A DNA stretch of 64,000 nt from Gemmatimonadota bacterium. GTDB taxonomy: Bacteria > Gemmatimonadota > Gemmatimonadetes > Gemmatimonadales > GWC2-71-9. The DNA is taken from positions 620,001 to 684,000 of the forward strand of contig JADJPD010000001.1 in assembly GCA_016713435.1 (NCBI GenBank), in the 5' to 3' direction. The first letter of the stretch is position 1. The number at the start of each line of letters is the position of its first letter. The translations under genes and the position numbers were made by a program. Positions 43,434-51,177 of this stretch are shown here, piece after piece. Below the pieces are notes generated by a model. The model was not told where the DNA came from and ran no database searches. It saw nothing but the letters and a program-made list of their open reading frames with translations.

Positions 43434-45131
43434 ATGCGCGTGGCGATTCAGGGCACCCGGGGCGCCTTCAGCGAGAAGGCCGCACGCACCCAGTGGCCCG
43501 ACATGGAAACCGTCCCCTGCCGGGAGGTGGGCGACGCGGTGGCGGCCGTGCGCGAGGGACGCGCCGACGCCGGCTGCCTCGCCATCGAGAATTCGCTCGT
43601 CGGGTCCGTCACCCCCACCTACGACCTCCTCCACGAGGCCTTCGGCGACGGGGAGCTGCACCTGAGCCGCGAGGTGCTCCTGCCGGTGCACCACAGCATC
43701 ATGGGCGTGCCGGGCGCGAAGCTGGAGCAGGTGACACACGTCCTCTCCCACCCGGTGGCGCTGGGCCAGTGCCGTGTCTGGCTGGCCCGTCACCTGCCCA
43801 ACGCCACGCTGGTCAACGCCTGGGACACCGCCGGCAGCGCCGAGATCGTCGCCAAGTCGGGCGACCCGACCCAGGCCGCCATCTGCTCCGCCCACGCGGC
43901 CAAGGAGTACGGCCTCCAGGTCTTCGAGGACCGCATCGAGGACGACCCCACCAACCAGACCCGCTTCCTCACCTTCACCCGCGTCCCCACGCCCGACAAC
44001 GAGCAGGCGACGATCCAGAAGACCAGCCTCATCGTCTGGACCGACCACCGGCCCGGCATGCTCGCGGCCGTGCTGCAGGCCTTCGCCGGGCGTGGCGTGA
44101 ACCTGACGAGCCTCCAGAGCCGCCCGGAGCGCTCGGCGCCGTGGACCTACCGCTTCTACTTCGACGTCGAGGGCGCGCGCGGCGAGGCCCGCCTCGCCGA
44201 GGCGCTCGAGTCCATCGAGGCGCTGGCCAGCCGCATCGTGATCCTCGGCAGCTACGCCGCCTGGCAGGGCGAGGGCGCGCGCGAGCAGGCCCCGCGCCAG
44301 CGCATGCCGCACCACCAGCCCAAGCCCGACCTCCCGCTCTTCGACCGCCGCCAGCGCCCCGAGGGCACCATCGTGCAGGTGGGCAACGTGGTCATTGGCG
44401 GCGACCGCCCCGTGCTCATCGCCGGCCCCTGCTCCGTCGAGGACGAGGCGATGATCCTCGCGACCGCGGAGGGCGTGGCCAGGGCGGGGGCCGACATGCT
44501 GCGCGGCGGGGCCTTCAAGCCCCGCACCTCCCCGTACGACTTCCAGGGCCTCGGCGTGAAGGGCCTCAAGTTCCTCGCCGAGGCGCGCGACCGCACCGGG
44601 CTGCCGATCGTCACCGAGGTGATGAGCTGGGAGGAAGTGCCGCTGGTGGCGCGCTACGCCGACATGCTGCAGATCGGCGCGCGCAACATGCAGAACTTCG
44701 CGCTGCTCCGCGCGGCGGGGCGGAGCGGCAAGCCCATCCTGCTCAAGCGCGGCGGCGGCGCCACCATCGAGGAGTGGCTGCACGCGGCCGAGTACGTGCT
44801 GTCGCACGGGAACCCGAACGTGGTGATGTGCGAGCGCGGCATCCGGACCTTCGAGCGCGCCACGCGCCATACGCTGGACCTGAACGCCGTCGCCATCGTG
44901 CGCGAGCGCACCCATCTCCCCGTCATCGCCGACCCGAGCCACGCGGCGGGGATGCGGAACATCGTCCCGGCGCTCACCCACGCGGCCCTCGCCGCCGGCG
45001 CGCAGGGGGCCATCATCGAGGTGCACCCCGACCCCGACCACGCCATGAGCGACGGGGCGCAGAGCCTGGACATCCCGACGTTCGCGAAGCTGGCCGCGCA
45101 GATCCGCGCGTACGCCGCGGTCGAAGCCTGA
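43434..45131 (+). CDS. pheA: Prephenate dehydratase-ACT-DAHP synthase fusion protein
   Basis: This 565-residue fusion has prephenate dehydratase at about 1-185 (GTRGAFSEKAA, CLAIENSLVGSVTPTYDLL, T176-R-F178 motif). An ACT domain spans about 192-275 (HRPGMLAAVLQAFAGRGVNLTSLQSRP), the usual Phe sensor. A type I-beta/KDO8P-synthase-like DAHP synthase spans about 305-565 (IAGPCSVEDE, GAFKPRTSPYDFQGLG, QIGARNMQNF, LLKRG, CERGIRTFE, IADPSHAAG). It joins the first step of the shikimate pathway with the Phe-specific dehydratase step. ATG 43434 is preferred over 43422 because GGAG lies at 43424-43427. It is controlled by the upstream Phe leader and terminator. Confidence 0.9.
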   Translation: MRVAIQGTRGAFSEKAARTQWPDMETVPCREVGDAVAAVREGRADAGCLAIENSLVGSVTPTYDLLHEAFGDGELHLSREVLLPVHHSIMGVPGAKLEQVTHVLSHPVALGQCRVWLARHLPNATLVNAWDTAGSAEIVAKSGDPTQAAICSAHAAKEYGLQVFEDRIEDDPTNQTRFLTFTRVPTPDNEQATIQKTSLIVWTDHRPGMLAAVLQAFAGRGVNLTSLQSRPERSAPWTYRFYFDVEGARGEARLAEALESIEALASRIVILGSYAAWQGEGAREQAPRQRMPHHQPKPDLPLFDRRQRPEGTIVQVGNVVIGGDRPVLIAGPCSVEDEAMILATAEGVARAGADMLRGGAFKPRTSPYDFQGLGVKGLKFLAEARDRTGLPIVTEVMSWEEVPLVARYADMLQIGARNMQNFALLRAAGRSGKPILLKRGGGATIEEWLHAAEYVLSHGNPNVVMCERGIRTFERATRHTLDLNAVAIVRERTHLPVIADPSHAAGMRNIVPALTHAALAAGAQGAIIEVHPDPDHAMSDGAQSLDIPTFAKLAAQIRAYAAVEA

Positions 45132-45190
45132 CCCCGCGCGCCGGGCACGCCCGATCCCGTCAGCCCAAGACGAACGACGCGAACGTCGTC

Positions 45191-45244
45191 GCGAGAATGG
45201 ACGCGGGGAACCGGCCCTCGAGCCGATCTCGCGCGTTCGTCGTT
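45191..45244 (+). repeat. Dispersed 54-bp repeat, copy 2
   Basis: This copy matches 43141-43194 at about 44 of 55 aligned positions. It is embedded in a larger imperfect inverted repeat (AACGACG..CGCGAG arms, about 45169-45250). Confidence 0.6.
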
Positions 45245-45257
45245 CACGACGCTGGGA

Positions 45258-45281
45258 CGGCCGGATGTATCCGGCCGCTAC
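45258..45281 (-). repeat. REP-like palindrome (minus orientation)
   Basis: On the minus strand, GTAG is followed by the hairpin CGGCCGGAT-AC-ATCCGGCCG. It lies 14 bases after dispersed repeat copy 2. Confidence 0.7.
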
Positions 45282-45388
45282 GGACGAGGGGTGGGCGGGG
45301 TCGTGTGGGGCGGCGGTTCGAGGATAAAGGGGGGATGAAGGACGCTTCAGGGGTTGCGTGCGGGGGGACGGGGGCCGAACGTGAGGGC

Positions 45389-47545
45389 ATGAAGCCTACC
45401 AATCCGGACACCACCGCGCCCCACCTGGTGGCCCCCGCCGCCTATCCGCTGACCGCCTGGTTCCTCGGGCCCCACGCCGAGAACGCGGTGCCGTGGCGCG
45501 AGCTGCTGGAGCACCTGTTCACCGACTACGTGCACTGGCGGCGGAACTACTTCCCGTCGGACCCGTGGATCGTGGGCCGCGTGACGCGGCGGAGCGAGGA
45601 GCACGAGGCCTGGTACGACTGGCTCACCAGCCACCTCGACGTGATCCTGGGCGAGCTCAAGTATCACTTCCCGCTCCACAGCCCGCGCTACAACGCGCAC
45701 ATGACCAGCGAGCTCTCGCTCCCCGGCGTGCTCGGCTGGTTCGCGGGCCTGCTCTACAATCCCAACAACGTCACCAACGAAGTCGCGCCGATCACCGTCC
45801 AGCTCGAGCTCGAGGTGGGCCGGATGATCTCGGCCATGCTGGGCTACAACCCGCGGACCAGCTTTGCCCACATCTGCTCGGGCGGGACGCTGGCCAACCT
45901 GGAGGCGCTGTGGGTGGCGCGCGCGGTGCAGTTCGCGCCGTTCGCGGCCCGCGAGTACTGCCGCGCACACAACATTGCCTATCGCATCCGCACGGCCAAC
46001 GGCCGCGAGCGCCCCATCACCGAGGTGGACGACCGCACCCTCGTGGCCCTCCGCCCGCACGAGGCGGCGGCGGTGCTCCGGAACCTCGTGGCGTCGCTCA
46101 CCGGCTCGGGCCGCCCGCTCGACGTGGTGAGCGCCGAGCTCACCGCCGCCATGGCGACGAGTCCCTACAACCTGGCCCGGAAGGGCCTCGGCGCCATCCT
46201 GGCGCGGACGGGCCTCAGGCCGGTGGTGTTCGTCTCCGCCTCGGCGCACTACTCCATGGCCAAGGCCTGCAACGTGCTGGGCTACGGCGAGGATGCGCTC
46301 CGGCTGGTGCCCGTCAACCACCGGTTCCAGATGGACGTGGACGCGCTCCGCGGCATGATCGCGGCGCTGGCCCCCGAGGAGTACATCGCGGCGGTGGTGG
46401 GCATCGTGGGCACCACGGAGGAGGGCGCGGTGGACCCGATCCACGAGCTCCGCTTCCTGCGCGACGAGCTGGAGCGGACCGAGGATCGTTCCTTCTGGCT
46501 CCACGTGGACGGCGCCTGGGGAGGCTACCTCCGCGCCCTCTTCGGCGGGCTGGCGGTGCCGCACGTGCCGCACGGCGCCGGCCTCGAGCGCGTCTGCGAG
46601 GAATACGCGAAGGCGCTCGACCTGCGGGAGAAGTTCGAGGTGGACGTGAGCACCGGCCACCCCGACCTCCGGACCCTCGAGGTCCACTGGGGCGACCACG
46701 GCACCATCGCCGCCCTGCTCGCCGTGGCCGACGGCGACTCGACCACCGTGGACCCGCACAAGATGGGCTACGTGCCCTACCCCGCCGGGGTCGTGGCCTT
46801 CCGGCACGGCGCAGTGACGGAGTTCGTGACGCAGCGGGCGCAGTACATCAGCGACGAGAAGGGGGGGATCGGGAGCTTCGAGTCGGGGAAGATCGCGGGG
46901 TTCGGGCCGTACATCCTCGAGGGCTCCAAGCCGGGCGCCGCGGCACTGGCCTGCTGGCTGGCGCACCGCACCATCCCGCTCACGGTGGACGGGCACGGGA
47001 AGATCGTCCGCACCACGCTGCTGAGCGCGCGCCGCCTCTGGCGGCTCCTCACCTATCACCAGCACCTCTTCGACCGCTTCGAGGCCGAGCGCGACGTCCC
47101 GGGCAAGAGCCGGCCCTTCACCTTCATCCCCATCGCCGAGCCCGAGACCAACCTGGTCTGCTTCGTGGCGCGGCCCATGGTGTGGGACGAGGGGAAGATG
47201 GAGGCCGGCGCAGTGCCGCTGGCCGAGATCAACCGACTGTCGCGCGCCGTGTACGACTCGGCCAGCATCCCGGGCTCGCGCTCGCACCAGAAGCCGTCGG
47301 CGGTGCAGCCGTTCTTTGTGAGCCGGACGCAATTCGAGGAGCGGCAGTACACGGCGGAGAGCCTGGCGGAGCTGCTGGAGCGGCTCGGGGTGAGCCCGGA
47401 GGAGTACCGCAAGGAGGGGCTCTTCGTGCTGCGGTCCACGACGATGAACCCGTGGCACGGCGAGGCGGAGCGGGCGGGGATTGACTACCTGTTCGAGTTC
47501 GTGCGGTTCCTGCATACGGTGGCGGCGGAGGCGATGGATTCGTAG
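45389..47545 (+). CDS. Tyrosine-decarboxylase-like PLP-dependent decarboxylase
   Basis: This 718-residue group II decarboxylase carries the PLP lysine K458 in VDPHKMGYVPYPAG. It resembles bacterial tyrosine decarboxylases over its length: WRELLEHLFTDYVHWRRNYFP, YNPNNVTNEVAP, HICSGGTLANLEALWVAR, VGIVGTTEEGAVDPIHELR, WLHVDGAWGGY and YILEGSKPGAAA. Enterococcal tyrosine decarboxylases are about 620 residues; this one has insertions of about 100. It probably makes an aromatic amine (tyramine or phenethylamine), but the substrate cannot be fixed from sequence. No amino-acid/amine antiporter is adjacent. ATG 45389 follows GAGGGC. Confidence 0.83.
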   Translation: MKPTNPDTTAPHLVAPAAYPLTAWFLGPHAENAVPWRELLEHLFTDYVHWRRNYFPSDPWIVGRVTRRSEEHEAWYDWLTSHLDVILGELKYHFPLHSPRYNAHMTSELSLPGVLGWFAGLLYNPNNVTNEVAPITVQLELEVGRMISAMLGYNPRTSFAHICSGGTLANLEALWVARAVQFAPFAAREYCRAHNIAYRIRTANGRERPITEVDDRTLVALRPHEAAAVLRNLVASLTGSGRPLDVVSAELTAAMATSPYNLARKGLGAILARTGLRPVVFVSASAHYSMAKACNVLGYGEDALRLVPVNHRFQMDVDALRGMIAALAPEEYIAAVVGIVGTTEEGAVDPIHELRFLRDELERTEDRSFWLHVDGAWGGYLRALFGGLAVPHVPHGAGLERVCEEYAKALDLREKFEVDVSTGHPDLRTLEVHWGDHGTIAALLAVADGDSTTVDPHKMGYVPYPAGVVAFRHGAVTEFVTQRAQYISDEKGGIGSFESGKIAGFGPYILEGSKPGAAALACWLAHRTIPLTVDGHGKIVRTTLLSARRLWRLLTYHQHLFDRFEAERDVPGKSRPFTFIPIAEPETNLVCFVARPMVWDEGKMEAGAVPLAEINRLSRAVYDSASIPGSRSHQKPSAVQPFFVSRTQFEERQYTAESLAELLERLGVSPEEYRKEGLFVLRSTTMNPWHGEAERAGIDYLFEFVRFLHTVAAEAMDS

Positions 47546-47573
47546 CCGCCCGCCACCCGGGTCGCGTCACGTC

Positions 47574-47597
47574 GTAGGGGCCGACCGTGGTCGGCCC
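47574..47597 (+). repeat. REP palindrome, unit 1 left
   Basis: GTAG is followed by the hairpin GGGCCGACC-GT-GGTCGGCCC, 26 bases after the decarboxylase stop. It is the left end of a 127-bp two-REP unit. Confidence 0.82.
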
Positions 47598-47678
47598 TCC
47601 TCAAACCCACCCGGACCAGCGGGATCAAGAGAATCCCAGCATCACGCCACGAAACGGAGTAAGGGCGCGGGGGAAGGA

Positions 47679-47700
47679 GGCCGACCACGGTCGGCCCCGA
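47679..47700 (-). repeat. REP palindrome, unit 1 right (degenerate head)
   Basis: The stem GGCCGACC-AC-GGTCGGCC is intact. The expected CTAC at its outer end reads CGAG, so the GTAG head is lost in this copy. Confidence 0.75.
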
Positions 47701-47755
47701 GGGGGGATCGGGCGTGGAAAGCTCCGGGACCGTACGATCCCGGTCGCGTCACGTC

Positions 47756-47779
47756 GTAGGGGCCGACCGTGGTCGGCCC
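47756..47779 (+). repeat. REP palindrome, unit 2 left
   Basis: GTAG plus the hairpin GGGCCGACC-GT-GGTCGGCCC, identical to unit 1 left and preceded by the same GTCGCGTCACGTC. Confidence 0.82.
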
Positions 47780-47861
47780 TCCCCAAACCCACCCGGACCA
47801 CCGGGATCAAGAGAATTCCAGGATCACGCCACGAAACGGAGTAATGGCACGGGGGGAAGGA

Positions 47862-47885
47862 GGGCCGACCACGGTCGGCCCCTAC
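47862..47885 (-). repeat. REP palindrome, unit 2 right
   Basis: The minus-strand copy has an intact head (CTAC at 47882-47885 on the plus strand) and a perfect GGGCCGACC stem. Confidence 0.82.
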
Positions 47886-47915
47886 GACGTCGGGCGACCG
47901 CCCCTCGCCGTACGA

Positions 47916-48377
47916 TCACCCGGTCCATCGGGCCGGGTTATCAGCGATGTACTGATCGATCCGCTGCCACTCCGCCGGGCTGCGGATGATCCGGTCGTGG
48001 AAGGAGCGTTGCCAGATCCGCCCGGGCACTGACGTAACCGCTTCCCGCGCTTGCCGCGTCACCGCTCCCTTGAAATGCGCCACCAGGTAGGAGAGTGAGC
48101 GGGCTCCCCTCGGAAGCATCAGCACTCCGTGCACGTGATCCGGCATTACCACGAACCGGCCCAGCTCCACGCCCGGCACATGCCCCGGAATCCCCCGCCA
48201 GCAGGCCGTCACGATTTCCCCCAGCGGAAACAGCATCACCTGCGCCTGTACGATCCGGCTCAGGAGCCGGGACCGTTGGGCGGTGTTGATGGTGAGGAAA
48301 TAGACGGCGGACGTGGAATAGTCCCAGGACAAGCACCGCGGCGTATGGCGGTCGTGAGGCGGTGACGGGGATCCCAT
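47916..48377 (-). CDS. REP-associated tyrosine transposase (RAYT, Y1/HUH family)
   Basis: This 153-residue protein has the Y1-transposase fold seen in RAYTs: SWDYSTSAVYFLTINTAQRSRLL at the first strand and the metal-binding HUH motif H81-V-H83 in VVMPDHVHGVLML. FKGAVTRQAREA and IWQRSFHDRIIRSPAEWQRI follow, with the candidate nucleophile Tyr143 in DQYIADNPARW. RAYTs are single-copy relatives of IS200/IS605 transposases that cut and join at GTAG-headed REP hairpins. Such hairpins flank this gene on both sides. ATG 48377 gives the family-like length; the ORF could extend to 48464. No terminal element ends of its own were found. Confidence 0.87.
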   Translation of the reverse strand: MGSPSPPHDRHTPRCLSWDYSTSAVYFLTINTAQRSRLLSRIVQAQVMLFPLGEIVTACWRGIPGHVPGVELGRFVVMPDHVHGVLMLPRGARSLSYLVAHFKGAVTRQAREAVTSVPGRIWQRSFHDRIIRSPAEWQRIDQYIADNPARWTG

Positions 48378-48453
48378 CCGGCCAATCTCGCACCGAGACG
48401 GCGGGGCACTGGGCGCAATCGAACGCGAGAAGGTCCCGGAATCTCGCGGAGGC

Positions 48454-48477
48454 GGGCCGGCCACGGCCGGCCCCTAC
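48454..48477 (-). repeat. REP palindrome overlapping the PDZ gene stop codon
   Basis: On the minus strand, GTAG is followed by the hairpin GGGCCGGCC-GT-GGCCGGCCC. The TAG (48476-48474) is the stop codon of the PDZ-protein gene. It lies 77 bases upstream of the transposase start. Confidence 0.8.
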
Positions 48478-49427
48478 TGCCCGATCACCCCGCGCACCAC
48501 CTCGCGCTTCCGCATCCGCACCACCTCGAACCGCACCACCTCGCGCGTGTTGTAGCTGCGGAGCATCCGGAGCAGGTGGGCCGGGCCCTCGGGGGCGCGG
48601 CCGTCCACCGTCAGGATCACGTCGCCGCCCTGGAGATTGAGGCGGGACCCGCGCGGGGTGCGGATCACCAGGATGCCGTCGTCGGTGCCGAAATAGCGTC
48701 CCAGCTCGCTGTTGAGCGGTGCCAGCTCGAGCTGCGCCAGCGGGCCGTCGAGCAGCGTCATGGCCATGCCGGGCGGCATCGGGGTACGCTCCCGGGGCAC
48801 CCGCATGGCGTAGGTGCGGGTGGCGCCGGTGGAATCGGTCCGCACGGTGATCCGGTAGCCGTCGGGCAGGCCGCCCGCGGGCTCCGGCCCCTCCCACGAG
48901 AGGTCCGGCGCCGCCGGGGCAAATTCGCCATCGGGGGCCACCCACTGCATGGCCGGCTCGTCGCCCGCCACGAGGGTGACGATGCGGCGCACGTCGGCGC
49001 GGCGGAACTGCACCACCACGGTGTCACCCGGGTCGAGCTGGGAGGAGAGCTCCCGGAGCCGGATGCCCGGCGCCGACTGGCCCCGCGGGGTCCGGACTCC
49101 CGGCACCACGAGCGGGTTGCCGTTGAGGGCGGTGATGATGTCGCCGGTCCTGAGGCCGGCCCGCGAGGCGGGGCCGTTCGGGGTGACGCCGTTGATCACG
49201 GCGCCGAGGGTGTCGGTGTCCTGCGGCAGGAAGTTGACCGAAACGCCGAGCCGCGCGCGGCGCTGGACCAGGACCTCGAAGTGGCCGTCGGGAAGGTCGC
49301 GCAGGACGGTGCCGGGGCGGGGCTGCGCCGGGGCGGTGGCCGGCGGGACCTGGCGCACCGGCTGCTGGGCGGCCACGCTGCCCACTGCCGTCATCGCCAT
49401 GCCGAGCACTGCGGGCCACCGGGTCAT
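48474..49427 (-). CDS. Secreted two-PDZ-domain protein
   Basis: This 317-residue protein has a signal peptide (ending VGSVAAQ). Two PDZ-like domains follow: about residues 60-155 (RARLGVSVNFLPQDT..NGPASRAGLRTGDIITALNG) and about 235-310 (LELAPLNSELGRYFGTDDGILVI..LQGGDVILTVDGRAP). There is no protease domain, so it is probably a periplasmic adaptor or a sensor-binding partner. It lies 78 bases downstream of an anti-sigma gene on the same strand. Together they form a sigma/anti-sigma/PDZ set resembling envelope-stress signalling modules. Confidence 0.82.
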   Translation of the reverse strand: MTRWPAVLGMAMTAVGSVAAQQPVRQVPPATAPAQPRPGTVLRDLPDGHFEVLVQRRARLGVSVNFLPQDTDTLGAVINGVTPNGPASRAGLRTGDIITALNGNPLVVPGVRTPRGQSAPGIRLRELSSQLDPGDTVVVQFRRADVRRIVTLVAGDEPAMQWVAPDGEFAPAAPDLSWEGPEPAGGLPDGYRITVRTDSTGATRTYAMRVPRERTPMPPGMAMTLLDGPLAQLELAPLNSELGRYFGTDDGILVIRTPRGSRLNLQGGDVILTVDGRAPEGPAHLLRMLRSYNTREVVRFEVVRMRKREVVRGVIGQ

Positions 49428-49451
49428 CGTAGGAACTGCCTTCCGTGGAGG

Positions 49452-49471
49452 GCGCGGCCCAAGGGCCGCGC
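49452..49471. other. Hairpin between the anti-sigma and PDZ genes
   Basis: A perfect 9-bp stem GCGCGGCCC-AA-GGGCCGCGC. There is no U-tract in the direction of transcription, so it may be a processing or pausing site rather than a full terminator. Confidence 0.5.
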
Positions 49472-49505
49472 TTTCGAAATCGTGCGTCGTGGGCCGGGAC
49501 GGGGG

Positions 49506-50108
49506 CTAGAAGCCGACGGCCTGGGCGCGGGTCAGGTGGACGTCCACCAGCGCGTCGAGCAGGCCCACCCGCTGGCGCCAGAGGCGGAGCAGGGCGTCCT
49601 CGCGCTCGCGGGCCGCGAGCAGCTGCGCCCGCTCCAGCTCGCGGTCCACCACCGCGATGCGATCCTCCAGCTGGCCGGCCACGAGCTGGCTCTGGCCGTC
49701 CACCATGCGGGTGTCCGGGTTGTACTGCTGGATCACCTGCTCGAGCTGCGAGGAGCGCTGCATGGCCTCGTGAATGGCCGTGGCCTGGCCCGCGTCCTGG
49801 CGGAGCTGGGTGCGCACCATCAGCATCAGGGCCACGCCGGCCGCAAAGGCCATGGAGCCCGCCACGATGCGGGTGCGCCAGCGCGCCCGGCGCTCGGCGC
49901 GTACCCGCTGCTGGACGAGGGCCCAGTTGTCGCGCGCGGGGCGGAGGGTGGGGAGCGCCTTGAGGCGGGCCTTCACCTGGTCCAGCCGCTGGAGCTCCGC
50001 CTGGCACTCGGTGCAGGCGTCGAGGTGCGCCCGCGCGGCCACCACACCGGGCTCGAGCCCGGGCTCGCGGCAGGCGAGCAGCTGGGCGGTGGTGAGGTGC
50101 CCGGTCAT
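49506..50108 (-). CDS. Anti-sigma factor with zinc-finger (zf-HC2) motif
   Basis: This 200-residue single-pass membrane protein has an N-terminal H-x3-C-x2-C zinc motif (ARAHLDACTECQAEL, residues 28-35). One transmembrane helix (about 82-98, IVAGSMAFAAGVALMLMV) precedes a long periplasmic helical, coiled-coil-like region (QLEDRIAVVDRELERAQLLAARERE). The start overlaps the stop of the ECF sigma gene (ATGA). It is probably the specific inhibitor of that sigma factor, with a periplasmic sensor helix. Confidence 0.88.
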   Translation of the reverse strand: MTGHLTTAQLLACREPGLEPGVVAARAHLDACTECQAELQRLDQVKARLKALPTLRPARDNWALVQQRVRAERRARWRTRIVAGSMAFAAGVALMLMVRTQLRQDAGQATAIHEAMQRSSQLEQVIQQYNPDTRMVDGQSQLVAGQLEDRIAVVDRELERAQLLAAREREDALLRLWRQRVGLLDALVDVHLTRAQAVGF

Positions 50109-50656
50109 GCCAGCGCCCCTTCGCCGCCGAGCCAGCCGCGGAGCCGGGTGTGGGCGCGGGCCAACTGCGACTTCGAGAAGCTCACCGTCTTGCCCATCAT
50201 CCCCGCGATTTCCTCGTGGGTGTACCCCTCGACGTCGTGCAGCCAGACCACCGCGCGGCTCACCTCGGGGAGGCGCTCCAGCGCGGCCTCGAGGTCCATG
50301 CGCAGGCCGCCGTGCTCGTGCTTGCCGAGGACGGGGCCGTGGTACTCGTCGTCGAGCTCGTCGGTGTCGCGGTACTTGTTGCGGCGGAGGCGCATGAGCG
50401 CCTTGGAGGCGGCGATGCTGCGGACCCAGCCCCAGAGCGAGCCCTCGCCCCGGTACTGGTGGATGCTGCGGCAGATCTCGAAGAAGGTCTCCTGCAGCAC
50501 GTCCTCGGCGTCCTCGACGGTGCGGCAGATGCGGCGGGCGAGGTTGTAGACCGGGGCCTCGTAGGCCCGGTACAGCCGCTCCAGCGCTACCATGTCGCCG
50601 GCCCGGGCGCGGGCCAGGACGACGTCGGCATCGGCAAGAACGAGGGACTCAGCCAT
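50105..50656 (-). CDS. ECF-type sigma factor
   Basis: This 183-residue protein has region 2 (LERLYRAYEAPVYNLARRICRTVEDAEDVLQETFFEICRS) and region 4 (ALERLPEVSRAVVWLHDVEGYTHEEIAGMMGKTVSFSKSQLARAHTRL). The region 4 helix reads MMGKTVSFSKSQ where most ECFs have a GT-x-K-S turn, a form common in the RpoE-like groups. It heads a sigma/anti-sigma/PDZ operon. Its upstream region is a 1.2-kb G-rich, gene-poor stretch. Confidence 0.92.
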   Translation of the reverse strand: MAESLVLADADVVLARARAGDMVALERLYRAYEAPVYNLARRICRTVEDAEDVLQETFFEICRSIHQYRGEGSLWGWVRSIAASKALMRLRRNKYRDTDELDDEYHGPVLGKHEHGGLRMDLEAALERLPEVSRAVVWLHDVEGYTHEEIAGMMGKTVSFSKSQLARAHTRLRGWLGGEGALA

Positions 50657-51107
50657 AGTGCTGGGAATGATGCGGTGATCCGGGGAAAAGTTGCAGGGCG
50701 GGAACGCCTCAGGGGCTACGAGATAGGCTCACATGAAGACACAATAATGCCACCAATCGCCCACTGTCGATACATGGAGTGAGAAAACGCCTCAATTCGA
50801 GCCAGAAAACGAGGGAACGGTGGGCTCGAGTTTTCTGGAGCCGCGGTGCTGGAGTCTCGGGGCCAGGCACGGCGCCAGAGGGCCGCTCGACCCGGGCGGC
50901 GGGACGTCCCGCTGGGAGCTGGGGCAGGGACCGCGGACGGGGTCGCGACCAGGGGTGGGGTTTCTCCCCGGGCGGATGAATCCGGGGCGCTTCGGGAGGT
51001 AGCTGGGAACCCGGTGGGGCTGGAGGTGGCCGCGTCAGCGCCTGCGGGGGAGCCCGTGGGAGCGGTCGGGACCGTGCCGACGGGACACGGGGAGCCTCGA
51101 ACAGGAC

Positions 51108-51142
51108 GGGGGAAGGTGGGGGCGGGGACGGTGCCGGCGGGG
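51108..51142 (+). other. Possible G-quadruplex
   Basis: Four G-runs of four or five (51108-51112, 51118-51122, 51124-51127, 51139-51142) are separated by 5, 1 and 11 bases. It lies just before the minisatellite. Confidence 0.45.
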
Positions 51143-51177
51143 ACGGCCGCGGGGGAGACGAGGACAGGGGCGGGGGT

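Larger units (their letters stand above)
45132..45388. other. Intergenic region between the PheA fusion and decarboxylase genes
   Basis: These 257 bases hold dispersed repeat copy 2, a minus-strand REP palindrome (45258-45281) and a large imperfect inverted repeat. No intrinsic terminator with a U-tract is seen, so read-through from the PheA fusion gene into the decarboxylase gene is possible. Confidence 0.4.
47574..47885. repeat. Tandem pair of BIME-like units
   Basis: Two units (47574-47700 and 47756-47885) are repeated with a 182-base period. Each is two inverted REP palindromes around an 81-82-base core sharing AAACCCACCCGGACCA, GGGATCAAGAGAAT and ATCACGCCACGAAACGGAGT. The pair fills most of the gene-free stretch 47546-47915. 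It ends 31 bases downstream of the transposase gene's 3' end. Confidence 0.8.

Noticed and set aside
47574..47885. The palindromes as ordinary intrinsic terminators or a CRISPR array
   Set aside because: They lack U-tracts, share a GTAG head and occur as inverted pairs. Spacers are not uniform or unique, and no cas genes are present.
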